From assembly GCA_002914845.1 (NCBI GenBank), contig JXTC01000184.1, forward strand, positions 283,189-347,188: a stretch of DNA of 64,000 nt, read 5' to 3'. This document shows, piece after piece, positions 1-10,897 of this stretch; position 1 is the stretch's first letter, and every line of letters starts with the position of its first letter. Source of the stretch: Trema orientale (taxonomy: Eukaryota > Streptophyta > Magnoliopsida > Rosales > Cannabaceae). The position numbers were made by a program, and so were the translations under genes. The notes beneath the pieces are model-generated. The model saw only the letters and a list, made by a program, of their open reading frames with translations. It ran no database searches and was not told the DNA's origin.

Positions 1-53
1 GTTGTTAAGCACTCTTTAATAAGCTAAAACACCTTCTCAGCCTCTTCAGTCCA

Positions 54-926
54 TTAAAACCTCGACCCCTTCATACAATCATTTATTGGGGCCATAATAC
101 TGCTGAAGTGCAGAATAAATCGGCGAAAGAAAGCTGCTAGACCATGGAAACTCCATACTTCTGTAATAGTAGTCAGTTGAGGCCACTTTCTTACTGCTTC
201 TATCTTGGACTCATCAACTCCTAGTCCATTACTGGAAACCACATACCCTAAGCACAACACTTCTGGAATCATGAATATGTACTTCTTCACTGCAATAAAT
301 AACTTGTCTCGATATAAAACAGTTAAAACTTCTCGAATATACTAAAGATGTAACTCAAGATCAGCACTATAAATTAGTATGTCATCGAAATAAACTATCA
401 CAAATTTACCGATGAAGGGTCACAGGGCCTAGTTCATCACTCTCATAAATATACTCGTTGTATTGGATAACCCGAACAGTATTACTAACCACTTATACAA
501 CCTCTCTTGAGTCTTCAATGTGGTCTTCCGTCATCTCCAAGCCGTATTCAAATCTAATGGTCCACTCTTTAAATCCAGCTTAATGAAAATAGTGGCTCTA
601 CTAAGTTGATCAAGCAAATCATCTAGTAGAAGAATCGGGAATCTATACCTCACAATGATCTTATTGATTATCTGGCTATCCGCATATATACACCAAGAAC
701 TATTTTGCTTAGGCGTCAATAAAGCTAGTACTGCACATAAGCTGAGACTCTTCCTGATATGTCTTTTAGCTAGCAACTCCTCTACTTGTCTTCTCAACTT
801 CACATGTTCACTAGGACTCATTCTGTAATGTGGTCTGTTAGGCAATGTAGCACCCAATTCCAGGTCAATCTGGTGCTGGATATTACGAAGGGGTGATAAC
901 CAGTCTAGTAGCTCAGCAGGAAACAC
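54..926 (-). pseudogene. gypsy reverse transcriptase remnant
   Basis: The open part at 531-926 carries the RT entry motifs: HQIDLELGATLPNRPHYRMS, the SLSLCAVLALLTPKQ block, INKIIVRYRFPI and IFIKLDLKSG. After a stop and a small deletion, the frame continues through [15 protein letters not shown] to the catalytic VYFDD box at 381-395, which is intact. A TAG at 342-344 interrupts the next part. Residues at 54-290 match the RT thumb and connection towards RNase H. It is a clear Ty3/gypsy RT but is broken by several stops. Confidence 0.87.
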
Positions 927-1103
927 ATCATTGAATTATTCAATTAGTACTTCTGCTTCTTCCGGAATAGCCAGCTCAGCACTTGTCTCCTTTTAAGTAA
1001 TACATACACACACCTAGAATCCTCCATCTCTGCTTCAAACTTTGCCAAAATACAAGATGGGCACTTTCCCAGTAGGTGTTGTCTTATCAGAACTCTTGCT
1101 GGG

Positions 1104-1526
1104 TTATAGAATAATCTTCGTGCCATTGAAGTCGAAACTATAAGTGTTGCTACACCCATCATTGAGCACCCTCTTATCATACTGCCATGATCTCCGTAGC
1201 AATAAATGGCATGCGTCTATGTTCACCGTATCACACTTGATCTCATCCTTGTAGTTTTGCCCATTAGAAAAAGGAATTACAGCTCGTTGTGAAACTCTAA
1301 TCTCTTCTCTCTTCTTTAGCCAAACTAACTTGTATGGTTTAGGATGCTTCTCAGTCATCATCCCAAGTTTCTGCACAGCTTCTTCAGACACAATATTCAT
1401 ACAGCTACAAGCATCAAAAATAAATCTACACACCTTACCCATAATAGTGCATGTTGACTGGAAATTATTGTTGCATAGCCAATCATCTTCTGGAGCTCGT
1501 GGTGTCAAACAAGAGCGTTGAACCAC
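1104..1526 (-). pseudogene. gypsy aspartic protease remnant
   Basis: This is a 140-residue open stretch matching the retropepsin region of plant gypsy elements. The motifs FDACSCMNIVSEEAVQKLGM, HPKPYKLVW, QRAVIPF, YKDEIKCDTVNIDACHLLLRRSWQYD and the NTYSF end all have clear family counterparts. The catalytic triplet, normally D-S/T-G, reads D-A-C, so it is probably inactive. It shares its frame with the RT below and ends at a stop just after the KIIL motif. Confidence 0.8.
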
Positions 1527-1529
1527 AAC

Positions 1530-2550
1530 TAAGGCCCAATATCACCTTCCACATATTCTTTTTCTACTATGCCATCATCAAAATTCTGCTCCACACCAAT
1601 CTCCATATCATCCTCCACCTCTTCGGGTTCACCAAATAAAGCCCATTTGTCAGATTTCTTACAATCTGCTTGTCTGTAACCTGTTTTTCTACACCCAAAC
1701 CATTTAATCCCACTATTCGTTGCTCTAGTAGACCGAGTGGTATTAAGAGGACTCTTTTAATTGGAGGTGTTACTTTTGTTTGCTACAATTTGTCTACTGT
1801 TACTGTTGTTACCACCAAAAGACGTGCCACCTGACTATCTTAAGGCTTGTTTCTATATCTAATTAATAGTGTCTTGAATTTGAGATTGCAAACCTCCAAT
1901 ATACTTTGCCACAAACTAATCGTCTGTGTCTTGATTCTCGTTACGCACTAACAACTGATAGAATTCAGTTGTATAATCATCTACGAAGCGAGTTCATTGC
2001 CTTAACTTTTGCAACATTTGGTACATCAACTTTGGAAATTGTAGGCCAAAAACTCACTACGCATCTTCTTCTTTATCTTGTCCTACTCCAAAATCTTTAG
2101 CTTCCCCAACCTGGTCCTCCTCATCTTTAACTGCAGCCACTATGCAGCGGCTCTACAATGAAGCTTTGTCACGATCAATGAAACCTTCTTATTCTCAGGA
2201 ACTCCCTTGAACTCAAAAACTTATTCTACGGTACATACCCAATCTAGAAATTCTTTCGGTTGCATATTCCCATGGAATTCAGGAATCTCAGTGTGCATTT
2301 ATGTCTCCCAACACTGTCTATCATCTTCTTGTGTAGGAACATGAACCCTAGACTAGCATGGCAGGACTACTTCATAGTACTCTTCATCACCACTAGAACT
2401 ATCATTCACTGAATCGTGTTGGTTACGATTTCGAGGTTAATTTTGGAGGGCTAATAATGCAGTCACATGTTGCTCCAATTGCGTCGTCCGATCACATTCA
2501 TAGACTTCATTCACTGGGATGTCGTTAGTTGGGCATCTTTTTGGCGGCAT
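1530..2550 (-). pseudogene. gypsy gag remnant
   Basis: An ATG at 2550 opens a basic N-terminus (MPPKR...). It is followed, across several stops, by retrotransposon-gag motifs such as IPEFHGNMQPKEFLDWV and a GVPENKKVSLIVTKL stretch, matching the plant Retrotrans_gag domain. Near 1640-1690 a zinc-knuckle remnant reads CRKTGYRQADC: the second Cys is Thr, the His is Tyr and the spacing is short, so zinc binding is unlikely. A WALFGEPEE acidic linker leads towards the protease. It is non-functional. Confidence 0.75.
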
Positions 2551-2569
2551 CTTGTCAAGAACGAACGTG

Positions 2570-2581
2570 ACTCTGATACCA
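2570..2581 (-). promoter_or_regulatory. tRNA-Met primer binding site
   Basis: The minus strand reads TGGTATCAGAGT two bases inside the LTR. This matches the initiator-tRNA-Met 3' complement (TGGTATCAGAGC) used by many plant LTR elements, with one mismatch. Confidence 0.8.
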
Positions 2582-2583
2582 AG

Positions 2584-3047
2584 TGATGTAGCAGAAGCAT
2601 CTGATGAGAAAAATCTTTCAGAAAATTGAATACAACCTACTTTAATCTATTGATTCACTCATGAAAACCAGAAAAAAGACTTCAAACAACTGTTGATTCT
2701 CTCAATAATACTGAAATTTTGAAAAAGAAAAGAAAAACTCTCCATAGTTTTATCAAACTCAAAAGAACTCTGTTCAAAAGTGTCCTAAGACTTACAATTT
2801 ATAGGAAACTTAATAAAACACAAAACCCGATCAGAAATATTAAAAAAATACGGAAAAAGCAACTGAAAGCTAAAAAAAAAAGCAAAAAATAATAACTAAA
2901 AAAGTGCTGAAATCGTATTTTCGGTCGACCGATTCTTCCCGAGAAAATGGCCTTTCTAGAGGGGATTTTCGATAAAATGCCAATTTTCATAATTTTCAAG
3001 ATCGGTCGTAACGCGCAAAAAACTCCTCTTTTTTGCGTGCATCATCA
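2584..3047 (-). repeat. 5' LTR of the gypsy element
   Basis: The plus strand reads TGATG at 2584 and CATCA at 3043-3047, giving the usual TG...CA ends. The inner edge is two bases from a primer binding site. A TATA-like CTATAAAT on the minus strand at about 2797-2804 fits an LTR promoter. The partner LTR is outside the window, so the length of about 464 bp rests on the ends alone. Confidence 0.75.
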
Positions 3048-3156
3048 AATCTCTAGTAAGATAGAGAAAGAGTTTTATTCTGGGTACAAAAAGTTTTCCG
3101 CATTTAACTTCCTTGTGAAGTTGATGCATATAAAAATGCAAAATAAATAGAGTAAT

Positions 3157-4740
3157 AAGTTATTTGACATGCTGCTAAAGTTACTGCTTGAAACGCTTCC
3201 TGAAGGGACAACTTTTATTAGATTACATTACGAGATAAAGATGAAATTACGTAATATTAGTTTGGGTAATGCGTCAATTCATATGTGCAAACATAATTGT
3301 GCATTGTTGTGGAAAGAGAATGTCCATTTAGACAAGTGTCTAATATGCAGCAAGAGTTGGTAAAATAAAGGAAAAAATTTTCTGAATAAGGTCATGCATT
3401 ATTTTCCTTTACTCTCTAATTGAAGAGGTTGTATAGTTTTAGATATACTACAAAAGACATAAGGTGGCGTGATTCCAATAGGCTGAAAGAAAATAGTGTT
3501 ACAAAACATACCACAGACAGATTAGCTTAGGAAGAATTTGACCAAAGATATCTATTTTTTACAGCAGACCCTAGCTAAAAATGTGCGTTTAGGATTGGTG
3601 ACAGATGAATTCAACCTGTTTAGGAATATAACTAACACATATATTATGTGGCCAGCTAGTATTATTCCGCATAACTTGCCACTCTAAAAGTGCAAAAAAC
3701 CAGAGTCCATGATGTTGTCTCTTTTAATTCCTGGACCTAATGCCCTTGGAAAAGACATGGATGTACTTTTGAGGCCTCTTGTGAATGAATTAAGGGAACT
3801 CTGGGAAATTGGAGTTAAAAACCAAGATGCAATGAATGGTACAACATTCTTAATCTGTGCTGCTATCACGTGTACAATTATTGACTATCAGCATATGCAT
3901 TAATATCAAGATAGAGTAGAAAAGGTATAAAATATGCCCAACATGCAATGAAGAAACCTCATTTGTTGGCACATAAAGCAAACTTGCATACATTGGGCAT
4001 AAGGATTTCCTGTCGATGAATGATCCTATGAGAAGAAGTAAACAGTTTGATAGAAATACAGAATTAGAGCCACCCTCTCGAAAATATACAAGTGATGATA
4101 TATTAAGATAGTTAGAGAACTTTCAAATCAGATTTCCTAGTAAACACAAGAAATTTAGTGGTATGAAATGTAAACGTTCACCAATTGAGCTTAATTGGTC
4201 TAAGAAAGCATATTTTTGAACTTGAGTAATGGTAGTATTTTTCACTATGACACAATTTAGATGAAAAAAAAATGTATGTCATTCTATTTTGGGTACTCTT
4301 TTAAGCATCAATAGAAAAACAAAATACATTGATAAAGCAAGGCTTGATTTTATGGATATGAAAATTCGCAGTGGATTAGACCTTTATAAGCTTGGTGATC
4401 TATAAAAGAAACCGCATATTAGTTACATCTTAACTATTGATAAGCGAAAAAAATTTATGTGAATTCATTAACTTTGTAAAGTTCAATACGGTTTTGCCAA
4501 TAACCTCACGAAAAATGTCATCGAAGCTGGTGACAAAATTTTCGGGTTAAAATCACACTATTATCTTGTTCAATTTCAATGTTTATTGCCCGCTAGTAGG
4601 CCATAAATGAAAAAATATATCCGTTAGACCATAGTTGAATTATGCACTGCTTTTTAATAAATTTGTGCAAGGACTTTGAACGTTTCTAATCTTGAAAAAC
4701 TTTAAAATAATATAATTGTCATACTAAATAAGTTGGAAAG
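3157..4740 (+). pseudogene. CACTA TNP2 transposase remnant
   Basis: The fragment opens at about 3157 with the family block SNKLFDMLLKLL, then LPEGTTF and a Cys-rich part (CKHNCALLWKEN, DKCLICSKSW). At 3709-3830 the conserved LLIPGPNALGKDMDVLLRPL and NELRELWEIGV follow. Further on, KARLDFMDMKIR and a GLKSHYYLVQFQCLLP stretch match the C-terminal half. Stops interrupt the frame repeatedly. The N-terminal transposase-associated zinc domain is missing. It belongs to Pfam Transposase_21/tnp2 by motif and is non-functional. Confidence 0.82.
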
Positions 4741-4744
4741 AATC

Positions 4745-5098
4745 TTTCCTCTAGCATTTTTCAATATTATGGTTCATCTAATAATGCATTTGTCTCGGGA
4801 AGTAATACTTGAAGGACCTGTATATTTTAGATAGATGTATCCCATTGAAAAGGCTATCGCTGTTTACATGTAGTATGTTCGCAATCAAGTACATTCAGAA
4901 GGGTCTATGGTAGAAACGTATATTGTAAATGAGGCTTTTATATTTTATTCCATATATTTTCGGGGTATTGAGACTCAATTCAATCGTCCTAAAAGAAATG
5001 ATGATGGAGTTGATACACGTCTAAATCGAGTTTTGTATGTGTTTAAATATGTTGGTCACCTATTTCGTAAAAAAGGCATCCTCCTACTTAACATCTGA
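4745..5098 (+). pseudogene. CACTA DUF4218 domain remnant
   Basis: The sequence IMVHLIMHLSREVILEGPV is followed, after a stop, by MYPIEKA, YVRNQVHSEGSMVETYIVNE and GIETQFNRPKRND. These align with the DUF4218 signature of plant CACTA transposases (HL..EV..GGPV..RWMYP.ER). The tryptophan codon before MYP is now a stop and a second stop lies in front of YVRN. It continues the TNP2 open reading frame of an intact element. Confidence 0.8.
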
Positions 5099-5479
5099 GC
5101 ACTTAAAGGTAGAATGGTGTATCTTGAATAATTGCATAGAGATATAGAAATACCTTAAGTAAGTATTTTTTGTATTTTTGATTCAATATTTCGTTTTTAT
5201 TTCTTATTATATATAGTGCTCAAATCTTTCTTATCCTAATCGTATAATGAACACATGAAAGAGTTAGAAACTAGAGATAGTCTAAACTTGGAACAACAAT
5301 AAGAAGTTAAGTTTCTTTAATAGTTTAGGACTCGAGTAAATTTCTAATTATAGATTTCATTACCTTCTAATCTACTTCAATCATAAAATGCTCTTACCTT
5401 ATGTCTTCTTTGATATAGATCAATCAATTACAAGAAGCATGATTAAATAAGTACATTGATAAATTATATGCATTGGTGA

Positions 5480-6083
5480 ATAAATCATATTTTCAATGGT
5501 GTCAAGTTTCCAATTGAAAATCGTGATGTGAAACGTAAAACACAGAATTGCGGTATCTGTGTTCTTGGTGTAGATAAAATCATTTTCATGGTGTTCTAGA
5601 AGAGGTTATAGACTATCATACGTAAAAGAGTACCCAATTTTGTTGTTTAGAAACAAATGGTTTGACACAGACCCAAGAAAGAAAAGAATTTAGCATGATA
5701 GAAGATCCATAAATGTGAACGTGGGTGTTTAGTGGTACAAGAGTGACCCATTCATACTTGCTTCATAAGCTGAACTGATCTACTATATTAATGATGAGAA
5801 AAATAGGCTAGTGTGGAAGCTCGTTAATGATTTTACTTCTCGCAATATATTAGAATTTCTTGATGTCGATGGCATTTCGATAAGTAGTGAGGTTCCAATT
5901 TTGCAAGAGGCCAATTCTTCATCATTTCAATTGTTGGTAGATCTTCCAGTGTTACTGAATGTTCGACATTATCATGAAGGTATTGAACTAGAAAATGCCA
6001 ATAATATTGATGAATTACTTTGTCAAACTCGTATTATGACTATATATATAGATGATTTTCTGGTTGACAACGACGAGTTTTAA
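5480..6083 (+). pseudogene. CACTA DUF4216 domain remnant
   Basis: FHGVLEEVIDY, ILLFRNKWFDTD, INVNVGV and WYKSDPFILAS match the DUF4216 domain at the C-terminus of CACTA transposases (YGVL..I, WFD, VN......Y..EPFVLASQA). The open tail at 5811-6083 ends in an acidic segment (IDDFLVDNDEF). Several in-frame stops are present upstream. Confidence 0.75.
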
Positions 6084-6265
6084 AAAGACACATTATAATA
6101 ATAAAATGATAAAGAAATGGATAATGGGAGTAGTGATTGTAACAATAATGATGACCAAGATGAAATGTCTTATGATGAAGATAATTGAATTATAAAAGTA
6201 AATTTTGTATATCGTATTTTTTCGTTTCTATGTTATAATTTTATTTTTTATTTTTTTTGGATAGT

Positions 6266-7650
6266 ATGTCTAGTGTAACGAACGCTTACCTGAACGGTTC
6301 TAGAGAAAGTAGTGGGTCTGACGGAGACAAGCTAATGGGAAAAGGATTTAGGAGAAATCTAGGGACATTGCTGGCTATAGAGAAGGAGCTATAGAGGCTC
6401 AAGTCTTTCAAATTGACAGTGTAGTACGATGAAAAGTCTAAAAATTCAGTCCACAAAAATGGGAAGATATTAAACAATATGTTAACCCAATATGTCAAAG
6501 ATACTATCCCGCCTAATATATTGTCTTGGGCAAATGTGAATAAAGAGGAGATCGAATTCATCTTCCAGTGATTAGAGGTGAGTAATTTGAATATTGACTT
6601 CTGAAATTTTTAACATATTATGATATTTTAATAACTAATATACTTTTTTTTTTTGGGCTGCATTTGAAGTTTGATTTTCTTTGTGACAATGTGCTCTTCA
6701 TGGATGATGTTATACAGACAATGATGCGTACATTGAGAGATTGGCAAAGTGGTATAAAGAGACATTTTGACTTATACAGTTGGAAGGATGATATCGAGGC
6801 TGCAAAGAAGAAGCCCTACAAGAATATGTCAGTGGAAGATTGGGCCATTCTTTGGAAGTATTTTACGACACCGGGTTTCATATAATATTTTTTTTTCAGT
6901 AACTTGTTCTATTCTCTTAATGTATATTGATTCATTTTTACTAATTAAAAAGTTTTGGGAAAATACAGAGAACTGGGCGAAGCAGCTATATACTCTAGCT
7001 CAAGGCTCATTGAGTCTCATAGGCCATATACATGTTGGGATAAGCATACAAATAATAGTTCGTCATTTAAATTTATTTATTTTTATTATATTGATCAATA
7101 TTTTGGTTGTAGGCCGACCGCAGATAGGTGTCCTTGCCAACCCCATCGACTTTTGGCAATACGGATACTACAAGAACTCTCAGTAGAAGAATGACTTCAC
7201 AGGGGATAAATATAGAAGTTCAATTTTATTTTATTTTTCCAATTCCAGGTTTTTATATAATAATAAATTAATTCTGAGTAACTTTTGTTCTGTAAGAGGA
7301 GATGGTCAAGTTGAGAGAGGAGGTTGTGACTTCAGGCTCAAGCATAGTCACAGTCTCTATCATTGACAACTGTGCGATCATGACATAGACACTTAATCAG
7401 CACTCGAGGTGGCAGAAAGGTGTCAGGCCGATACCTAAGCTGGAGGTCATTAGTAGACCAAGGGTAGTAAATAGCAGTGGTCCTTCAATTATTCAGTAAG
7501 AGCAGGCTGAAACCATTGCAAGCTTGCAGTGGCAATTGGTAGAGTGAGACTAGGAGCACTAGCACCGACTAGATGAGATTTAACGAGAATTGGAGGCCTA
7601 TCGATAGCTAACAACAGCTGATGACTACGTTTATTGCTCAGCTCTCAATA
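6266..7650 (+). pseudogene. second CACTA gene, Ptta/En/Spm transposase-like (TNPA-type) remnant
   Basis: A start-like ATG at about 6266 leads a Ser/Gly-rich N-terminus. Later pieces match the plant Transposase_24 family: LRDWQSGIKRHFDLYSW, KKPYKNMSVEDWAILWKYF and TPGF at 6664-6885, then ENTENWAKQLYTLAQGSLSL and NPIDFWQYGYYKN at 6955-7186. AT-rich spacers look like introns (about 6590-6660 and 6880-6950). Stops and frame changes show it is broken. In intact elements this protein binds the subterminal repeats. Confidence 0.68.
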
Positions 7651-7829
7651 TATCGGGCTTCAACTTCTAACCTCCCCCTCCACCACCTCCGCCTAGTTAG
7701 GACATTTTTTTATTTTTTTTTATTTTTGTCTGTAAAATATAAGTACTTTTTTTTATATATTTTTATTGTATTTTAAATAAAAATAATAATTTATTTAATA
7801 TATTTTATTTTATTTTTTGTATTTTATTT

Positions 7830-8388
7830 GGTAGAAACCTTTTGTTGACGCCTTTTAGCATCGACAAAGGTAATTTTTAAAATTAATAACATAATCTTTC
7901 CCAACAGGTTCAAGGGTCAGCAATTATTACTTGTTTTTTTTTTTAAAAAAAAACAAAAATGTTTCCCCGACGATAGTCCCGTCGGTAAAGGTTGTTTAAT
8001 AAATTAATGGAAAAACCTTTACCGATGCATCATATTGTCTGCAAATTTATTTTTGTAAAAAAAAATAATAATAATAATAATAAAACCTTTTACACGTCGG
8101 AAAATGTGTACGTTCACGGACGTGTAGTGTAACGTCGTTGGAAAATAGTTGACCAGTACAGTATTTTGCGACGTTATTTCCCAACGAGACACTTTTTCCT
8201 GACAGCCTTATTCCATCAGTAAAGGCCTCCTTCGCTGACATGTTTATCGTTCGTTTTATCGCTAAGGTACTTTTGCCCACACTCTTTTTTTGCCGATGGA
8301 AGTTCCCGACGCATTTCCGAATCTGGGAATCTTTCCCGTCGCATTTCCTATATTCTCCACGAAGAGTTGAGTGTCCGTTCTTATAGTG
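7830..8388 (+). repeat. CACTA subterminal repeat region and right terminal inverted repeat
   Basis: Short motifs containing GTCGG, GACGC, ACGTCG or CCGTCGG recur in both orientations, often beside AAACCTTT or GGTAAAGG. This is the usual make-up of a CACTA subterminal region. The last 11 bases, 8378-8388, are TTCTTATAGTG, the inverted terminal motif. The three bases after it (AGT, 8389-8391) should be half of the 3-bp target duplication. The other half is outside the window. Confidence 0.78.
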
Positions 8389-8899
8389 AGTTGACGTATG
8401 CATACATGTATATACATATATATATATATAGACTTACAAATGCTACTGGATATTTCTGGTTTTTACTCCATGCTCTGGAGTCTGGATCATAGCTAGCAAA
8501 CAAGTTACCTAATGCTGTAACAGATTTCAATTATTGTACATATAATTTAGATGGTTGTGGGGCCATGAGCTTCTACGGTGCCTACTTGACGTGGAATAGT
8601 ACTTAAAATGTTTTCGTACCCAATATGATTCAGAAATAAATTTGATTTTAATGTGAGCCAAAGAATTATATATTTATTGCCGATTGATTAATTCCCTTTA
8701 GAAATGTTACATGTCTCGCGAGATTATCTAAACGTAATGGTAATTAAACTAATGTGGTATCATATAATTAGATAGTAGTGTTTAAAGGTTTTTTAGCTGC
8801 TCATAAATTACCATATAAAAATTCACATCATTAATTCAAAGCATTCATATAGAAAATAGTGTTACGGATGTTTAGCATTTCCCTTTTTCTTTTTTTTTT
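8389..8899. other. AT-rich intergenic sequence
   Basis: This stretch follows the CACTA right end. It holds a short TA-rich tract at about 8408-8431 and otherwise unremarkable AT-rich DNA. I see no coding sequence here. Confidence 0.6.
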
Positions 8900-9691
8900 G
8901 TTTTTGGCATGTATACCCCTTGAATTTATCGTGGATTGGCAATGTAGTCCCTAAACTTTTTTTTTTTTTTAGCAATTAGCATCTTGAATTTGTAAACTAG
9001 TAGCAATTGACACTATTCTATTAATGGGTGCTAAATTAATAACGGAAGTGGTCATATGACTGTCATATGACACATTTTTAAGAGCATTACTAGTATTTTA
9101 CATTGTCAAATGAGTGAAAATAAAAAATAAAAAATAGGAAATTTTATAAGAAAAATAGGAAGTCTTTTTTTTTAGAAATGAAAATAAAAAGATTTAAAAT
9201 TTCAAAATTCCAAAAAAAAAATATTATCTAAAATAAAATTAAATAAGATTAACTAGATCAATTTAAATTAAGTACTTAACAAATTTTCCAAAATGAACTC
9301 TTTAAATTGATCTATTTAATTTAAATTGATCTAGTTAATCTTATTTAGTTTTATTTTAGGTAATATTTTGTTTTTCTGGAATATTAGTTTAAATTTTGAA
9401 ATTCAAAATCTTTTTATTTTCATTTCTAAAAAAGAAGACTTTTTCCTTTTAAAATCCCCTATTTTTTATTTTTTATTTTCACTCATTTGGAAATGTAAAA
9501 TACCAGTAATGCCCTTAAAAAATGTGTCACATGACAGTTATATGACCACTTCCATTATCAATTTAACACCCATTAACAGAATAGTGTCAACTGCTACTAG
9601 TTTACAAATTCAAAATGCCAATTGCCAAGAAAAAAATGTAAGGACTACATAGCCAATCCACGATAAATTCAAGGATATACATGCCAAAAAC
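8900..9691. mobile_element. foldback (long inverted repeat) transposon-like element
   Basis: The left arm begins GTTTTTGGCATGTATACCCC at 8900. The right arm ends with its near-perfect reverse complement at 9691. The arms stay complementary almost throughout, over about 370 bases each, including GAATTTATCGTGGATTGGC and its partner. They meet at an AT-rich loop near 9275-9315. The transcript would form one long hairpin. The flanks are poly-T on both sides (about 9-10 T), which could be a 9-bp Mutator-type target duplication but is low complexity. Confidence 0.82.
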
Positions 9692-10587
9692 CTTTTTTTT
9701 TCCTTATCAAGAATTCTCTCCTCGGTCATGTAAATAGTACCAACTACCAAGTAAAGTTGAGAAAATTTCGTACTAGGAACACTTCACATGTCAAAATGAT
9801 TTATTTCATTTAATTCTATATGCTAAACATATTTAACTTCGGTATACTATAATTATATAAACATAGTCTAATATATGATAACCCGACACATCTTACGGCT
9901 AATATAGAGAATCGAGGGTCTGAATTCCTTCATCTAATTAAAATGAATACAAATTAGATGCATGTAAAAATGGACGGACTAAAAGACCTAGCAGCTTTTT
10001 ACTGCAGGTTTCTTTTTTTTTTTTTTTGGGTATATTTGTGCGTAAATATTCGGTTGTAAAGAGTGTAAAGAGAATCAAAAGGGTGGTGGGTGATACGTCA
10101 AAGGTGAAGATGGGATGGTGTCCCTTATATGAGCCATGGAAGACAGGACTTTTGGTACATGCATGTTATATATATATATATGCGATAGCAACAAAAGCTT
10201 TTATGTCTTGAGACTGTAGCAGTGTAACAGAATATTTATTCCTATCCGCAGGTCCTGTCCAATCAAACTCTACTACGTGGGACAACATCCTTAATTCACA
10301 TAATTTACTTCTTCCACCCGAAAAAAAAAAAAAAATCAGGTCTTATTTTGAGAGTAGAGAACAGTTCAATGGTATTTAATATTGGTCCTAAAATGACATT
10401 TACCACTCCATAACTAGAACAAAGAGTTTCTACGCAATTTATAATAGGGTCTACATATAGAAATAACCATATGTTGTAAAGCGTTTTTTTAAACATTTAT
10501 TTAATATTATAATTAATTACTAAAACAATATATAATTTGACGAATTGATGGGATAATATATATCATATAAAACCCACTACTTTCAAC

Positions 10588-10897
10588 CTTTTATTAAAGA
10601 GAAATTTAGGTGGATGACCAAAATTTTAAATTTGATTAAGTAGATATCTACTTTTAAAATTTTATAGATAAATGTCCAGGTATATATATTTTTATACTTG
10701 GTAGATACGCATATCTACCAATTTTAGTTACTGTACTGAAATGTACTGGGTATATAATTTTTTATGCTTGGTATATAAAATTTTACACTTGGTATATAAG
10801 CATATATACCGGACATTTTACTATAACATTTGACAAAGGGACATTTACTGAAATTGGGCTCAAAATTTGGTCAGATTTCTATAAGTCCCTTTATTAA
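10588..10897. mobile_element. possible MITE with imperfect inverted ends
   Basis: The left end reads TTTTATTAAAGAGAAATTTAGG followed by TGGATGACCAAAATTTT. The reverse complement of the right end reads TTAATAAAGGGACTTATAG followed by AAATCTGACCAAATTTT. The interior repeats TTGGTAGATAC/TTGGTATATAA-type units around ACATTT/GGACATTT. The ends are only partly matched and I could not settle a target duplication. Confidence 0.42.

Larger units (their letters stand above)
1..3047 (-). mobile_element. Ty3/gypsy LTR retrotransposon, 5' part, decayed, cut by window edge
   Basis: Read on the minus strand, the order is LTR (2584-3047), primer binding site, gag, zinc-knuckle remnant, protease and reverse transcriptase, as in plant Ty3/gypsy elements. 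The protease, RT and RT/RNase H pieces lie in one reading frame interrupted by stops (for example a TAG at 342-344), so this is a single gag-pol that has decayed. RNase H, integrase and the 3' LTR would lie to the left of the window. The element is not coding-competent. The outer LTR edge at 3047 directly abuts CACTA transposase sequence, which suggests it inserted there. Confidence 0.88.
3048..8388 (+). mobile_element. CACTA (En/Spm) DNA transposon, 5' end missing, decayed
   Basis: Plus-strand fragments follow the order of a plant CACTA element: TNP2 transposase, DUF4218, DUF4216, then a second gene of the Ptta/En/Spm transposase type. A terminal region rich in short GTCGG/ACGTCG motifs ends in TTCTTATAGTG at 8378-8388, the reverse complement of the canonical CACTATAAGAA end. 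All coding parts carry stops. The left end and the start of TNP2 are absent, apparently separated by the gypsy insertion ending at 3047. Confidence 0.87.

Noticed and set aside
8047-8403. 118-codon minus-strand frame
   Set aside because: It lies in the CACTA subterminal repeats, crosses the element end at 8388, and has repeat-derived composition.
9368-9652. 94-codon frame
   Set aside because: It lies within the right arm of the foldback element and has no coding character.
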